Assembly (NCBI GenBank): GCA_937138675.1
Contig: CAKZPG010000021.1
Coordinates: 1-35,787 of the forward strand
From: an uncultured archaeon
GTDB taxonomy: Archaea > Halobacteriota > Halobacteria > Halobacteriales > Haloferacaceae
Direction of reading: 5' to 3'
DNA length: 35,787 nt
A model generated the notes under the pieces. It was given only the letters and a program-made list of their open reading frames with translations. It was not told the DNA's origin and did not search any database. The position numbers were made by a program, and so were the translations under genes. Shown piece after piece: positions 35,029 through 35,787 of the stretch (within the stretch, counting starts at the first letter, position 1; each line of letters opens with the position of its first letter).

Positions 35029-35625
35029 GTGCGCCAGTTTCTCGTCGTCGGCCACGACGCGCCGACAACGCCCGAGTTCTCGCTCGAAGACCTGCCCGGT
35101 GCGGGGCGACTCGATCTGCTCGCCCGGGCCGTCGTCGCCGCGCTCTTGCACTCCCACGGGGTGCGGTCCGACTCTCGTGTTCACCTCGTCCTCGACGACG
35201 CGTACACCTTTGTTGCCGATGGTGCGACTGTTAGGCACCTCCGGCCAGACGAACGTTCGACCGCCGCGCGGGTACGCAATGCACTTGACGCGCGCGACGA
35301 GGCAATCGGTGCGATGCCCGCGGAGCCGAGCCCTGGGGTCGCTCTCTATCGGGGCGGACTGGTCCCGGCGCTCGAACGCGCCGCTGCGGACGCGGACCGG
35401 GTGGTCGTGCTTGACGAGACGGGTGATCCCGCGTCCGAGGCCAAGCCGACCGAGAGCCCGCTGTTTGTCCTCTCGGACCACCACGACTTTGCAACGAGCG
35501 ACCGCGCGGCCGTCGACAAACACGACCCGTGTTTGGTGTCGCTGGGGCCGGTCGCGCTTCACGCCGACCAAGCGATCACGGTCGCACATAATCGGCTCGA
35601 CACCGACAGCTTCGCGCGATACTGA
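35029..35625 (+). CDS. trmY: tRNA (pseudouridine(54)-N1)-methyltransferase TrmY
   Basis: VRQFLVVGHDAPTTPEFSLEDLPGAGRLDLLARAV..., FVLSDHHDF, VSLGPVALHADQAITVAHNRLD; GTG start at 35029. Confidence 0.92.
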   Translation: MRQFLVVGHDAPTTPEFSLEDLPGAGRLDLLARAVVAALLHSHGVRSDSRVHLVLDDAYTFVADGATVRHLRPDERSTAARVRNALDARDEAIGAMPAEPSPGVALYRGGLVPALERAAADADRVVVLDETGDPASEAKPTESPLFVLSDHHDFATSDRAAVDKHDPCLVSLGPVALHADQAITVAHNRLDTDSFARY

Positions 35626-35715
35626 TAGAGATTACGTGCGCATACCACCGTCTTCAGCTGGGGGTTGAGCGGACAGTTGGCCCGTTTGTTGGTGGATTCA
35701 TTATTGTGGCCCCCG

Positions 35716-35724
35716 TTATAATTA
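35716..35724 (+). promoter_or_regulatory. Putative TATA box for a gene running off the right edge
   Basis: ttataatta about 27 nt upstream of an ATG at 35744. Confidence 0.45.
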
Positions 35725-35743
35725 GTGCTACGGACTCGGTGAG

Positions 35744-35787
35744 ATGCCGTCCCCGAACCACAAGGGGTGGCGAACCGGCGGTGGTTC
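35744..35787 (+). CDS. Possible start of an unidentified gene truncated by window end
   Basis: ATG at leaderless-promoter spacing; reads MPSPNHKGWRTGGG. Confidence 0.3.
   Translation, partial: MPSPNHKGWRTGGG

Noticed and set aside
35755-35787. GAACCAC...GTGGTTC inverted repeat at the window end
   Set aside because: Short 7-bp arms inside a likely coding start; context is cut off by the window.
1-35787. CRISPR array, rRNA or tRNA genes
   Set aside because: No regularly spaced direct repeats, and no rRNA or tRNA signatures noticed in intergenic regions by eye; a tRNAscan/Infernal run would be needed to exclude cryptic ones.

Overview
High-GC haloarchaeal chromosomal segment. It is mostly conserved core genes: lysS, pyrH, moaE, thiL, rps19e, a PDCD5-family protein, hisS, truA, pepF, pan, infB (aIF5B), nob1, pgi, secF-secD, rnhB, pus10 and trmY. 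Also present are two M50 site-2-type proteases, a CPBP protease, membrane and lipid genes, an ABC-2 exporter, and a 5'-truncated voltage-gated K+ channel at the left edge. I see no CRISPR array, rRNA, tRNA, intact transposon or obvious defence island. The least ordinary signals are: (i) three IS200/IS605 (TnpB-type) tail-like relics or hairpins, each directly at the 3' end of a gene; (ii) an unlisted 52-codon ORF downstream of lysS, in the same frame as lysS; (iii) two tandem inverted repeats upstream of a small DUF gene; (iv) a 23-bp near-perfect palindrome upstream of hisS; (v) a His-rich 45-bp tandem repeat in the linker of a PitA-like chlorite dismutase/monooxygenase fusion; (vi) a coupled CDP-alcohol phosphotransferase/TVP38 pair; (vii) infB divergent from a PRC-barrel/nob1 pair. 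All calls come from reading the sequence and from recall of protein families; no searches were run.
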